From Lachnospiraceae bacterium (GTDB lineage Bacteria > Bacillota > Clostridia > Lachnospirales > Lachnospiraceae): a stretch of 24,844 nt of DNA. Location: the NCBI GenBank assembly GCA_900771995.1, contig CAAGQC010000073.1, positions 1-24,844 on the forward strand, read 5' to 3'. A program made the position numbers and the translations under genes. Below the pieces are notes generated by a model, which saw only the letters and a list, made by a program, of their open reading frames with translations, was not told the origin of the DNA and ran no database searches. Shown one piece after another: positions 8,332 through 15,363 of the stretch; the stretch's first letter is position 1, and every line of letters starts with the position of its first letter.

Positions 8332-9720
8332 ATGTTAGCAAAATTAAAGAAAAAATATATCGGAGACTGGGATTTTTATCAGAAATATCTCTTACTGGCG
8401 ATTCCCATGATCCTGCAAAATGCCATTACCAATCTGGTAAGCTTTCTGGACAATATCATGGTGGGACAGCTGGGAACGGAACAGATGTCCGGTGTTGCCA
8501 TCGTGAACCAGCTGATCTTTGTATACAATCTGGCAATCTTCGGCGCTGTGTCCGCAGCCAGCATTTTCGGGGCCCAGTATTTCGGCAAAGGCAACCACAA
8601 GGGACATATGTATTCCTTCCGGTTTAAGCTGTATGCCACGCTGCTGGTGACTGGTGGGGCGATAGTACTGTTTCTGACGAAGGGTTCCGCACTGATCTCC
8701 CTGTACCTGACGGATACAGTGGGGAACGGAGCCACGGAGGTGGCACTTAACTACGGACTGGAATATCTGGCCATTATGATGGTGGGATTGATCCCATTTG
8801 CGGTGAATCAGTCTTATGCTACAAATATTAAAGAGACCGGACAGACCTTCATTCCGATGCTGGCCAGCTTCGTGGCGGTGGGAACCAATGCGTTGTTAGA
8901 CTATCTGCTGATCTTCGGCATTGGACCGTTCCCGGAACTGGGAGTGCAGGGAGCGGCGCTGGCTACGGTCATTGCCCGCTACATCGAGGCACTGGTCGTG
9001 GTGATCTGGGCCCATACCCACCGGGCGAAGAACCACTACCTGGAGGGGGCCTATACCGGTTTCGGCATTCCGTTTGCGGAACTGAAAGCGATCCTGATCA
9101 AGGGATTCCCATTAATGATGAACGAAGTGCTGTGGGCAGCGGGCATGACAACGGTGACCCAGTGCTATTCCGTGAGAGGCCTGGATGTGGTGGCGGGACT
9201 GAACATTGCCTCTACTATCACGAACCTGTTTAATATCGTCTATCTCCAGCTGGGTTCCTGTATCAGCATTGTGGTAGGACAGTATCTGGGCGCCGGAAAA
9301 TTAGAGGATGCGAAGGATGCGGATAATAAGATGATCGTGTTCAGTGTCTTCTGTTGTGTGATCATGGCGGTGTTGATGTTCGTGGTAGGAGGATTCTTCC
9401 CGGGGATTTACAATACCACGGAGGAGATCAAGGAACTGGCCACCAGCTTTATTGCGGTATCGGCCATCATCATGCCCTTCTGTGCCTTCAGCCATGCGTC
9501 ATATTTTACCCTGCGTTCCGGTGGTAAGACAGTGGTGACCTTCCTGTTTGATTCGGTGTTTACCTGGGTGATCGTGGTGCCTGCGGCATATCTGCTGGCG
9601 CATTTCACCGGACTGGGGATCGTGAGCATCTATTTTCTGGTGCAGGGTACGGAGATGATCAAGGTGATCATCGGCTACCTGATGGTGAAGAGTAATGTCT
9701 GGGTGGTCCAGATGGTATAA
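8332..9720 (+). CDS. MATE family efflux transporter (second, tandem copy)
   Basis: A 462-residue, roughly 12-helix MATE antiporter. Start ATG 8332 was chosen over in-frame TTG 8311 because GAGGG (8322-8326) sits five bases before it. Landmarks: LLLAIPMILQNAITNLVSFLDNIMVGQLGTEQMSGVA in the first half (split here by helices 1 and 2) and KGFPLMMNEVLWAAGMTTVTQC opening the second half. Sequence is clearly diverged from the preceding MATE gene, so this is not a recent duplication. It probably shares its transcript, as no separate promoter is visible in the 78-base gap. Substrate unknown. Confidence 0.92.
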   Translation: MLAKLKKKYIGDWDFYQKYLLLAIPMILQNAITNLVSFLDNIMVGQLGTEQMSGVAIVNQLIFVYNLAIFGAVSAASIFGAQYFGKGNHKGHMYSFRFKLYATLLVTGGAIVLFLTKGSALISLYLTDTVGNGATEVALNYGLEYLAIMMVGLIPFAVNQSYATNIKETGQTFIPMLASFVAVGTNALLDYLLIFGIGPFPELGVQGAALATVIARYIEALVVVIWAHTHRAKNHYLEGAYTGFGIPFAELKAILIKGFPLMMNEVLWAAGMTTVTQCYSVRGLDVVAGLNIASTITNLFNIVYLQLGSCISIVVGQYLGAGKLEDAKDADNKMIVFSVFCCVIMAVLMFVVGGFFPGIYNTTEEIKELATSFIAVSAIIMPFCAFSHASYFTLRSGGKTVVTFLFDSVFTWVIVVPAAYLLAHFTGLGIVSIYFLVQGTEMIKVIIGYLMVKSNVWVVQMV

Positions 9721-9826
9721 ATATGATATTGGCAGGAAAGGTGGAGAAAGCCAGTCCGAGGGTGCGGTGGCAGCAGGGAGACAAGGGTCTGGATACCACG
9801 TCCGACATCCACAGAGCGGTGATGCT

Positions 9827-9852
9827 GGAAAAGCTGCCGACCCGCAGCTTCC
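9827..9852. terminator. Hairpin terminator between convergent genes
   Basis: AAGCTGC (9831-9837) pairs with GCAGCTT (9844-9850) around a 6-base loop, with GG/CC flanking pairs across an AA bulge. On the minus strand it is followed by TTTTCC, so it mainly suits the lipoprotein gene read leftwards. It lies directly after the TAA (9856-9854) that ends the in-frame extension of that gene. Confidence 0.4.
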
Positions 9853-9853
9853 C

Positions 9854-9931
9854 TTAGATCTTATTGTTGATATTGAAGGCGGCCTGGCGCAGCTTGTCCT
9901 GAACCGCTGACTGCGTTTCTTCTGGTAAGGG
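9854..9931 (-). pseudogene. In-frame C-terminal extension cut off by the lipoprotein's TGA
   Basis: Immediately after the TGA at 9934-9932, the same frame stays open for 25 codons to TAA at 9856-9854. The extension includes LPEETQSAVQDK, which matches 9 of 12 residues of the protein's present end (LPEESLSAPQDK), then LRQAAFNINNKI. The two copies use different synonymous codons. This looks like a once-longer protein shortened by a point mutation to TGA, though natural readthrough cannot be excluded. Confidence 0.45.
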
Positions 9932-10618
9932 TCACTTGTCCTGAGGTGCAGACAGCGATTCTTCCGGCAGGATCAGAATATCCTGTGTCACGGGTGCTTC
10001 GAAACTTGTGTATTCGAGCTGGATTGTTTCGAGGATGCGGTTGAAATCCGATTCCAGGGTATACCAGTCTGTCAACGGGATGGTAGCTTTCAACTGCAGG
10101 GTATTTCCCTGCAAAGGGACATCAGGATTGGACAACGTAATGTAAATCCAGTATTTTTGTTCCGTCTGGTAGATCTCGGTGTTTTTCCAGCCGTTTAAGT
10201 TGCTGTAGGGCAGAGTAATCTCCTCGCTGGTGACCCCTGTGCCGCAGATCCCCGGCACAGGGGCATAGGCAAGTGTAAAAGTATCGTCAGGATACGCAAT
10301 GTTCCAGAAAACAATGGCGTTGGTCGTGGCGGTTCCTTCGAAGGTTAAGCAGCGGATCTCATAGTCCCAGGTCTCCGGAAGAGACAGGGAGAACTGCACC
10401 GGTCCCAGATCGCAGACGGCTTCGTTACCTATGGATATGGCCAGATCATCTGCAGGACCGGCTTCCGGACATTCCGTAGGAGCGAGACTCTCCGCAATCA
10501 CTGGCGCGATTGGCCCAGTGGGGACCGTGGAATCCTCCGGGCCTCCGGTAGAACCACAGCCCGTCATGGAAAGCGCAAGCATCGTTGCCAGTGTTGATAG
10601 TAAAATAGTTTTCTTCAT
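9932..10618 (-). CDS. Secreted lipoprotein of unknown function
   Basis: A 228-residue protein starting MKKTILLSTL, with a signal peptide and lipobox MTGC (lipid-bearing C21), so it should sit on the outer face of the membrane. A Pro/Thr-rich linker (about 22-55) leads to one beta-rich domain (about 60-210) with FSLSLPETWDYEI and aromatic-rich strands. I recognise no family; it may be a small extracellular domain like those of PsbP or DUF lipoproteins, but this is only impression. The ribosome site AGGAGGGG lies within the arm of a long hairpin (10623-10689). The stop codon may be secondary: see the extension at 9854-9931. It lies downstream of the TrhA-like gene on the same strand. Confidence 0.75.
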   Translation of the reverse strand: MKKTILLSTLATMLALSMTGCGSTGGPEDSTVPTGPIAPVIAESLAPTECPEAGPADDLAISIGNEAVCDLGPVQFSLSLPETWDYEIRCLTFEGTATTNAIVFWNIAYPDDTFTLAYAPVPGICGTGVTSEEITLPYSNLNGWKNTEIYQTEQKYWIYITLSNPDVPLQGNTLQLKATIPLTDWYTLESDFNRILETIQLEYTSFEAPVTQDILILPEESLSAPQDK

Positions 10619-10622
10619 AAAA

Positions 10623-10689
10623 ATCCCCTCCTAAAATCGTCAAGTGTTATGGTGATCTATACACTATAAGACGACTTTTGGGAGGGGAT
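10623..10689 (-). promoter_or_regulatory. Long hairpin that would hide the lipoprotein ribosome site
   Basis: ATCCCCTCCTAAAATCGTC (10623-10641) pairs with GACGACTTTTGGGAGGGGAT (10670-10689) with one wobble and one bulge, about 19 base pairs. The 28-base loop can itself fold (AGTGT with ACACT). In minus-strand RNA the 3' arm contains the AGGAGGGG ribosome site of the lipoprotein and the 5' arm is its complement. The 3' arm is followed by TTTTT then ATG, so it could instead be the terminator of the upstream trhA-like gene. Confidence 0.6.
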
Positions 10690-10707
10690 GTTTCATTAAC
10701 TTTCTAT

Positions 10708-11358
10708 TTACGCCACATACAAATACATAAAAATGAAATGACATACGCTTCCGCCCATGACGAAGAGGTGGAACACTTCGTGGGAGCCGAAGAACTTATG
10801 CTTCGCATTGAAGAGTGGCAGTTTCAGGGCATAGATGACACCGCCTACGGTATAGATGATGCCACCGGCCAGCAGCCAGAGGAATGCGGGGGTGGACAGG
10901 GTCTTCAGCAAGGGCCCGAATACCAGGACACATACCCAGCCCATGGCAATGTAAATCACAGAGGAAAACCACTTCGGGCAGGTAATCCAACAGGCTTTCA
11001 CGATCATGCCGACGGCGGCGATGCCCCACACCAGTGCCAACAGCGTATATCCCAGCTTGCCGCCCAATACGATGAGACACACCGGTGTATAGGATCCGGC
11101 AATCAGAACGAAGATCATCATATGATCCAGCTTCCGGAAGACACGGAGACTTTTTTCCGAGAGGTCTACGGAATGATATGTGGCGCTGGCGCCATACAAC
11201 AGGATCATGCTTCCCATGAAAATGGCCATGGCCAGAAAATTCTCCTGCCCGGACTGCACACCGGCCTTCACTAACAGCGGCACCGCTGCGAATACCGCCA
11301 TCATCATGGCAATAAAATGGGTAATGGCACTTCCCGGTTCTCTTATGGTAATCTGCAT
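10708..11358 (-). CDS. trhA: Hemolysin III / TrhA family membrane protein (PAQR-like)
   Basis: A 216-residue seven-helix membrane protein. Start ATG 11358 follows GGAGGAG and opens at the family's usual N-terminus; a longer frame to 11460 is not needed. The expected zinc-site residues are present: S58 and H62 in SATYH, D78 in KLDH, and H193/H197 in SHEVFH. The block DHMMIFVLIAGSYTP is a strong family signature. These proteins are linked to membrane-lipid homeostasis in bacteria and share their fold with adiponectin/progestin receptors; the old haemolysin name is not a proven role. A small hairpin lies in its leader (11377-11395). Confidence 0.92.
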   Translation of the reverse strand: MQITIREPGSAITHFIAMMMAVFAAVPLLVKAGVQSGQENFLAMAIFMGSMILLYGASATYHSVDLSEKSLRVFRKLDHMMIFVLIAGSYTPVCLIVLGGKLGYTLLALVWGIAAVGMIVKACWITCPKWFSSVIYIAMGWVCVLVFGPLLKTLSTPAFLWLLAGGIIYTVGGVIYALKLPLFNAKHKFFGSHEVFHLFVMGGSVCHFIFMYLYVA

Positions 11359-11376
11359 AATAACTCCTCCTTTTCC

Positions 11377-11395
11377 TGCCGGTATCCCACCGGCA
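11377..11395 (-). other. Leader hairpin of trhA-like gene
   Basis: TGCCGGT (11377-11383) and ACCGGCA (11389-11395) form a 7-bp stem with a 5-base loop, ending a few bases before the GGAGGAG ribosome site in minus-strand RNA. It could stabilise the mRNA end. Confidence 0.4.
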
Positions 11396-11547
11396 CATCC
11401 TATGCCTGAATAAAAATGTTCTCCAAATGTAAGGAAGCAGGGCTTTCTGCCTGCAAACATGATTTTGCAAAATGTAGGGAACAGCTGCGTTCACAATATA
11501 GTATTCACATCACACACAACACAATACGTGTTTTACAAAACTTTTAC

Positions 11548-11568
11548 ATGTAGTTTTAAAAACTACAT
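11548..11568. promoter_or_regulatory. AT-rich 9-bp palindrome, possible operator
   Basis: ATGTAGTTT (11548-11556) and AAACTACAT (11560-11568) are perfect inverted repeats around three bases, in the 299-base gap 11359-11657. No T-run of terminator type follows on either strand. A weak minus-strand promoter (TTGTGT with TATATT) may lie about 50 bases downstream towards the trhA-like gene. The rest of the gap holds nothing I recognise. Confidence 0.4.
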
Positions 11569-11657
11569 CCGACAAGGCAAATACTACCGCAGAAAAACAA
11601 AAAAGTCAATAGCAGGAAAAATAATTGGGAGAAAAGTATCAGAAAGACCCGGAAATG

Positions 11658-11924
11658 TCAGTCCTCCTCAATGATCTGGATCTCCAGATAATCGAAATCA
11701 ATGGCTTCCACAAAGCTGTCCTGCGTGAAACGGGTCTTGTTGTGACGCTTAAAATCTGAGATATTTATGTCCAGCCAGATAGGTGTGCCGAGATCGAACT
11801 GATGACAGACCTCGTCCAGAGAGTGAAATACCTTGTGCGTACGGGTATCGTTGCTGCCGTCTTCGATGCAGGTATCTTTCAACATATGATTATTTTTAAA
11901 AATTTTGGCCCACATACGGAACAT
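11658..11924 (-). CDS. Small conserved protein of unknown function
   Basis: An 88-residue soluble protein starting MFRMWAKIFKNNHML, with no signal peptide or membrane helix. It has a TRTHKVFHSLDEVCHQFDL block, then TPIWLDINISDFKRHNKTRF, and an acidic end (DYLEIQIIEED). The strong AGGAGA ribosome site and a clear promoter support it as a real gene, and I recall near-identical short proteins in Lachnospiraceae, but I know no function. It stands alone on its strand, upstream of trhA with a 299-base gap. Confidence 0.75.
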   Translation of the reverse strand: MFRMWAKIFKNNHMLKDTCIEDGSNDTRTHKVFHSLDEVCHQFDLGTPIWLDINISDFKRHNKTRFTQDSFVEAIDFDYLEIQIIEED

Positions 11925-11976
11925 GGCAATTCTCCTTACGCATAAAAGATTCCGACGGATTCGTCGTTAATAATAG

Positions 11977-12005
11977 ATTATAATAGGAAGAGGTGCCCCC
12001 TGCAA
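11977..12005 (-). promoter_or_regulatory. SigmaA promoter of the 88-residue protein
   Basis: On the minus strand, TTGCAG (12005-12000), 17 bases, then TATAAT (11982-11977), a perfect -10. A 5-bp hairpin (CGACG/CGTCG, 11953-11966) lies in the leader. The remaining gap up to about 12190 holds no gene I can support. Confidence 0.6.
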
Positions 12006-12215
12006 GAGAAAAAGTCATGCAATTATCAGCTGCTTCCTTATCACGCATCGTGCAGCGTCCGTCCGCCAACCGGTACACCACAAAAGCACATAGCAAAATT
12101 TCTGCTCCCGGACAGATTCTCAGCGAAAACACATCTGCTTATATATAAAACTGCCCAATCAATCTTAAAAAATAATAAAGGTTTTGTTAAAATTATACAT
12201 TTTTAACAGGAGGTA

Positions 12216-12224
12216 TGCTATAAT
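12216..12224 (+). promoter_or_regulatory. Extended -10 promoter of relQ
   Basis: TGCTATAAT is a perfect TATAAT with a TG extension. A -35 is poorly defined. Transcription would start near 12231 and give a leader of about 110 bases. Confidence 0.55.
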
Positions 12225-12253
12225 TATTTTAAATAAAGCGTACGAAAGCAGAA

Positions 12254-12321
12254 GTTCCGTAACGAAAAAGCGTCTACGGAACAGAGAGATATGGTAAAAC
12301 AGTCGCGGACAGATCCGTGAC
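12254..12321 (+). promoter_or_regulatory. Structured leader of relQ: two tandem hairpins
   Basis: Hairpin 1: GTTCCGTAACG (12254-12264) with CGT (12271-12273) and TACGGAAC (12275-12282), 11 pairs with one bulge. Hairpin 2: GTCGCGGA (12302-12309) with TCCGTGAC (12314-12321), 8 pairs including one wobble, loop CAGA. A nine-codon reading frame, ATG at 12291 (MVKQSRTDP), ends TGA at 12318-12320 inside hairpin 2 and has only a weak ribosome site. No known riboswitch class is recognised. Neither hairpin has a T-run. Confidence 0.5.
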
Positions 12322-12341
12322 AGAGAAGATTGAGAGGTAAT

Positions 12342-12995
12342 ATGGAGTTTAAGGTAGAAAACGGGGACGGAATCGACAGCTGGAAGGAGGTTACGCTGGT
12401 ATACAGCGCTGCACTGCGTCAGATGGAGACGAAGATGCAGATCCTGAATGATGAATTCCAGCATGTACACCAGTACAATCCCATCGAACACATCAAGGCC
12501 CGGATCAAGACCCCGGAAAGCATTGTAAAAAAGCTGAAACGTTACGGACAGGAATCCACCATAGACAATATGGTAAAATACATAAACGATATTGCCGGTA
12601 TCCGGATCATCTGTTCCTTTACCTCCGATATCTACCGCATAGCGGACATGATCCGGGATCAGAAGGACATCCAGGTCATCGCGGTGAAGGATTATATCAC
12701 CTATCCCAAGGCCAGCGGCTATAAAAGCTATCACATGATCGTCAGTATTCCGGTCTATCTGTCGGACCGCACGGTGGATACCAAGGTGGAGATACAGATC
12801 CGGACGGTTGCCATGGACTTCTGGGCCAGTCTGGAGCACAAGATCCACTACAAATTCGAAGGCGATGCTCCGGAAAGTATCAAAAACGAACTGGTAGAGT
12901 GTGCGAGAATGGTGTCCGACCTGGATGCAAGGATGCTGTCCCTGAATGAGGAGATCCTTGCCATCAGTAAAAAGCGGGAAGAGGAAAAACAATGA
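12342..12995 (+). CDS. relQ: Small (p)ppGpp synthetase, RelQ/YjbM type
   Basis: A 217-residue cytosolic alarmone synthetase that transfers pyrophosphate from ATP to GDP/GTP. Visible synthetase motifs: RIKTPESIVKKL (54-65), DIAGIRI with metal-binding D83, YPKASGYKSYH (121-131) in the GDP-binding G-loop, and EIQIRT with E150. The C-terminal helix (about 180-217) is the normal RelQ tail. There is no HD hydrolase domain and no TGS/ACT regulatory part, so it is a small alarmone synthetase and not RelA/SpoT. Start ATG 12342 was chosen over TTG 12330 because GAGAGG lies just before it. Single-gene unit with an extended -10 promoter and a structured leader. Confidence 0.92.
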   Translation: MEFKVENGDGIDSWKEVTLVYSAALRQMETKMQILNDEFQHVHQYNPIEHIKARIKTPESIVKKLKRYGQESTIDNMVKYINDIAGIRIICSFTSDIYRIADMIRDQKDIQVIAVKDYITYPKASGYKSYHMIVSIPVYLSDRTVDTKVEIQIRTVAMDFWASLEHKIHYKFEGDAPESIKNELVECARMVSDLDARMLSLNEEILAISKKREEEKQ

Positions 12996-13032
12996 AATAG
13001 CGAAGCAGCAAAATCCCCGTAAAATGAGGAGT

Positions 13033-13058
13033 GCCCAGACACCTTTCGGCGCCTGGGC
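13033..13058 (+). other. Hairpin downstream of relQ
   Basis: GCCCAG (13033-13038) pairs with CTGGGC (13053-13058), with extra internal C-G pairs around a TTTC loop. It lies 37 bases after the relQ stop. There is no T-run, so it may be a weak terminator or an mRNA end-stabilising structure. Confidence 0.4.
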
Positions 13059-13062
13059 TATT

Positions 13063-13158
13063 ATGAAAAAATTTATCTTATATGCTTTGTTATCCGGAAG
13101 TCTTATCTCTTCCTTGACTGTGATTAAAGTATACCAATCAATTATGAACAAATTATGA
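13063..13158 (+). CDS. Possible 31-residue membrane peptide
   Basis: ATG at 13063 opens a 31-codon frame (MKKFILYALLSGSLISSL then a short polar tail) that would form one membrane helix with a basic start. There is no ribosome site and it starts right after the hairpin at 13033-13058. Could be chance. The rest of the gap 12996-13345 holds two TGTACAA direct repeats (13216-13222, 13235-13241) and the promoter below. Confidence 0.2.
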   Translation: MKKFILYALLSGSLISSLTVIKVYQSIMNKL

Positions 13159-13273
13159 ACATGATGTGAAAACTTGGTGAATTTTACGAAAAAGCACAGA
13201 AACCCAAAAAGAAACTGTACAAATTGCATAAAAATGTACAACTCACGAAAACACAGTATTCATGGGGTTTTTG

Positions 13274-13302
13274 TTGTAACCCGGGAATAAACATGGTAAA
13301 AT
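13274..13302 (+). promoter_or_regulatory. SigmaA promoter of the coiled-coil protein
   Basis: TTGTAA (13274-13279), 17 bases, TAAAAT (13297-13302). Start near 13309, so a leader of about 40-55 bases. Confidence 0.5.
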
Positions 13303-13345
13303 AGGTACAGTTGAAAAGGGAAACTGTTCACATGAGGGACGAAAT

Positions 13346-13966
13346 ATGTTTGGAGGAAGATGGATGGATACTTTTATGGATAAACTTGCACAAAAGCTGA
13401 ATGCCCAGGAAATGATCAAGGCAAATTCCGCTGCCGATGCCGAGGAGATGGATCAGTTAAAAACGCAGTTGCGGGAATATGATGAGTGCCTGGCACAGAT
13501 GCAGCAGGTCAATAAGGAACTGAAGGCGATCAATCACGAGATGGAGAAGCTGATGTCCGAGACCATCGCTCCGGAAGTGACAAAGCTTTCCGAGGAGGGT
13601 GTGGCTGCCCTTCAGAAGATGCAGCAGGAGAACGCAGAGAAGCTGGACACACTGGGACAGCAGTATGCGGCGAAGCTGGAGGAATTACAGCAGAGCACCG
13701 AGGCACTGGACGAGCTTCAGAAGCATGTGGATGAGAAATTAAGCACCACGGAAGAGAACGTGCACAAGGAATGTGTAAAAGTATACCGCAATGTGCAGGC
13801 TGCCGTAGTGGAAGAAAACGAGAAGCAGACCGAGGCTATTGCGGAGAAAGTAAAGGAGAGCCTTGGCGGCAGACTCAACGGTGTACTGGGCGTATCCATT
13901 GCCGCACTGGTAGTGACCGTTGCGGATATCGTTCTTCATGTATTGAACATTTTGCATATTTTTTAA
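13346..13966 (+). CDS. Coiled-coil protein with C-terminal membrane anchor
   Basis: A 206-residue protein with no N-terminal signal. Residues about 30-170 are strongly helical and charged, with heptad-like runs (QLREYDECLAQMQQVNKEL; EELQQSTEALDELQKHVDE), predicting a long coiled coil. Residues about 179-203 form one hydrophobic helix at the very end, so the coil would be cytoplasmic and tail-anchored. No enzyme motif is seen and I do not recognise the function. Two starts are possible: ATG 13346 (GAGGG seven bases before) and ATG 13364 (GGAGG at 13352-13356 seven bases before, giving 200 residues); the second has the better ribosome site. It is flanked by unrelated single genes. Confidence 0.75.
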   Translation: MFGGRWMDTFMDKLAQKLNAQEMIKANSAADAEEMDQLKTQLREYDECLAQMQQVNKELKAINHEMEKLMSETIAPEVTKLSEEGVAALQKMQQENAEKLDTLGQQYAAKLEELQQSTEALDELQKHVDEKLSTTEENVHKECVKVYRNVQAAVVEENEKQTEAIAEKVKESLGGRLNGVLGVSIAALVVTVADIVLHVLNILHIF

Positions 13967-14047
13967 AAAGAGTATACAAGCTTTCTATATTATTCATTAA
14001 GAATGTCAGGGTTGAGAAGAAAGCGACAGAAATGAGGTTTTACAAAA

Positions 14048-14611
14048 ATGGGAAAAGAACTTTGGAAGCCGGGAAATATGTTATATCCCCTGCCGGTGGT
14101 CATGGTGAGTCTGGCTGACCGGGACGGCCGCCCCAATATCATTACGCTGGCGTGGGTAGGAACTGTATGTACGAATCCCCCCATGGTGTCGATCTCTGTC
14201 CGTCCCGAGAGATATTCCTATCCGATTCTGAAAGAGACCGGGGAATTCGTCATCAATCTGACCACGAAGGAACTGGCATTTGCTACGGACTACTGTGGCG
14301 TGAAAAGCGGACGGGACGTGGATAAATTCAAAGAAATGGGACTGACTCCCATTCCCGCCACCGAGGTGAAAGCCCCCATGATCCAGGAAAGCCCGGTGAA
14401 TATCGAATGCAAGGTCCGTCAGATCCTGCCGTTGGGATCCCACGATATGTTTCTGGCGGATGTGGTGGCAGTGCATGCCGATGAAAAATACATGGACGAG
14501 AAACACAAATTCCATCTGGAACAGGCGGAGCCTATTATCTATTCCCACGGATCCTATTTCGGCTGCGGGGAATTGCTGGGAACTTTCGGATACAGTGTAA
14601 AAAAGCGATAA
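14048..14611 (+). CDS. Flavin reductase-like domain protein
   Basis: A 187-residue cytosolic protein of the flavin reductase/FMN-binding split-barrel family. Family marks: PLPVVMVSLADRDGRPNIIT near the start, PPMVSISVRPERYSYPILKETGEFVIN in the FMN-contact region, and an ending HGSYFGCGELLGTFGYSV. It probably binds FMN non-covalently and reduces flavin with NAD(P)H or acts as an electron carrier; partner unknown. GAGG lies about 10 bases before the ATG. It stands alone between the coiled-coil gene and the XRE-cupin regulator; the regulator's role here is not shown. Confidence 0.88.
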   Translation: MGKELWKPGNMLYPLPVVMVSLADRDGRPNIITLAWVGTVCTNPPMVSISVRPERYSYPILKETGEFVINLTTKELAFATDYCGVKSGRDVDKFKEMGLTPIPATEVKAPMIQESPVNIECKVRQILPLGSHDMFLADVVAVHADEKYMDEKHKFHLEQAEPIIYSHGSYFGCGELLGTFGYSVKKR

Positions 14612-14643
14612 GTGCCGACAGGAAACCTACGTGAAAAAAGCAC

Positions 14644-14672
14644 TTGACGTTTGCCGCTCGTTTCGGTATCAT
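14644..14672 (+). promoter_or_regulatory. Strong sigmaA promoter upstream of a terminator
   Basis: TTGACG (14644-14649), 17 bases, TATCAT (14667-14672): 5/6 match at both boxes. Predicted start near 14680, only about 68 bases before the end of the terminator at 14718-14747. Confidence 0.65.
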
Positions 14673-14717
14673 AAATCATAAATAAAGCATATGGTAATTA
14701 TTTACTACGAAGAAGTA

Positions 14718-14747
14718 GCATCAGACGGGAGTCTGATGCTTTTTTTT
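14718..14747 (+). terminator. Strong intrinsic terminator in the XRE-cupin leader
   Basis: GCATCAGAC (14718-14726) pairs perfectly with GTCTGATGC (14731-14739) around GGGA, followed by eight T. It could end the flavin reductase transcript, and it also lies between the promoter at 14644 and the regulator gene at 14809. Confidence 0.9.
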
Positions 14748-14808
14748 ACGCGGTGGCGGGTAAAATATCTGCCGGATACCGCAATCATGGGAAAGTCCGG
14801 GTGAAAAT

Positions 14809-15363
14809 ATGACACAGATCGACAAAAACATAGCATTCAATCTGAAGAGAATCCGTAAATCCAAAAATATGAGTCTGGACATGCTGGCAGAGCGTACCGG
14901 CGTCAGCAAAAGCATGCTGGGGCAGATCGAACGGGGAGAATCCAATCCCACGGTATCCACCATCGGGAAGATCGTGGAGGGACTCAAGGTTCCTTTTGAA
15001 CAGCTGATCTATAACAGAAAAGAGATCATGGTGGTGCCTTCCCCGGAGGAAGCACCGGTTTTCAAGGCCAAAGAAGGAGAATACCGGATCTATGTGATGC
15101 TGCCCTACGATGCGGGCAGAAATTTCGAGATCTATCAGGGAGAACTGGCCCGGAACGCCCGCATGGAAAGTGAATCCCACGGAGAGCAGACCTGGGAATA
15201 TCTGACGGTGGTGTCCGGAGAGATCGAACTGATCCTGGAGGATTCCAGCTTTCTGGTGAAAACGGGAGGCTCCCTCTATTTTGCCAGTGACAGAAAACAT
15301 ACCTACCGCAACATTGGCGAGAGCAAGGCGGTCCTCAACATGATCATTACCACGCAGCGCTAG
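14809..15363 (+). CDS. XRE-family transcription regulator with cupin domain
   Basis: A 184-residue DNA-binding regulator. An XRE-type helix-turn-helix lies at about 8-64 (LAERTGVSKSMLGQIERGESNPTVSTI), then a linker, and a C-terminal cupin (about 105-180) with the double-beta-helix pattern (GEQTWEYLTVVSGEIELI; LYFASDRKHTYRN) that senses a small ligand in this family. Relatives control amino-acid, polyamine or antibiotic-related genes; the target here is unknown. The ribosome site is weak (GGGTGA). A strong terminator precedes it and no other promoter is visible after it, so expression may need readthrough. Its TAG stop shares the CTAG at 15360-15363 with the convergent polymerase gene. Confidence 0.9.
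   Translation: MTQIDKNIAFNLKRIRKSKNMSLDMLAERTGVSKSMLGQIERGESNPTVSTIGKIVEGLKVPFEQLIYNRKEIMVVPSPEEAPVFKAKEGEYRIYVMLPYDAGRNFEIYQGELARNARMESESHGEQTWEYLTVVSGEIELILEDSSFLVKTGGSLYFASDRKHTYRNIGESKAVLNMIITTQR

Noticed and set aside
9723..9857. 44-codon plus-strand frame just after the second MATE gene
   Set aside because: No ribosome site, no recognisable motif, overlaps the hairpin and the truncated lipoprotein tail on the other strand.
9932..9934. TGA as selenocysteine codon in the lipoprotein
   Set aside because: No convincing SECIS-like hairpin directly after it and no redox-type context.
11896..12132. 78-codon minus-strand frame upstream of the 88-residue protein
   Set aside because: Overlaps the real start and its promoter in another frame; no motif.
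12165..13241. 358-codon minus-strand frame opposite relQ
   Set aside because: Antisense shadow; overlaps the relQ promoter and leader.
13216..13241. Two TGTACAA direct repeats as a CRISPR-like or iteron array
   Set aside because: Only two short copies; likely chance in AT-rich sequence.
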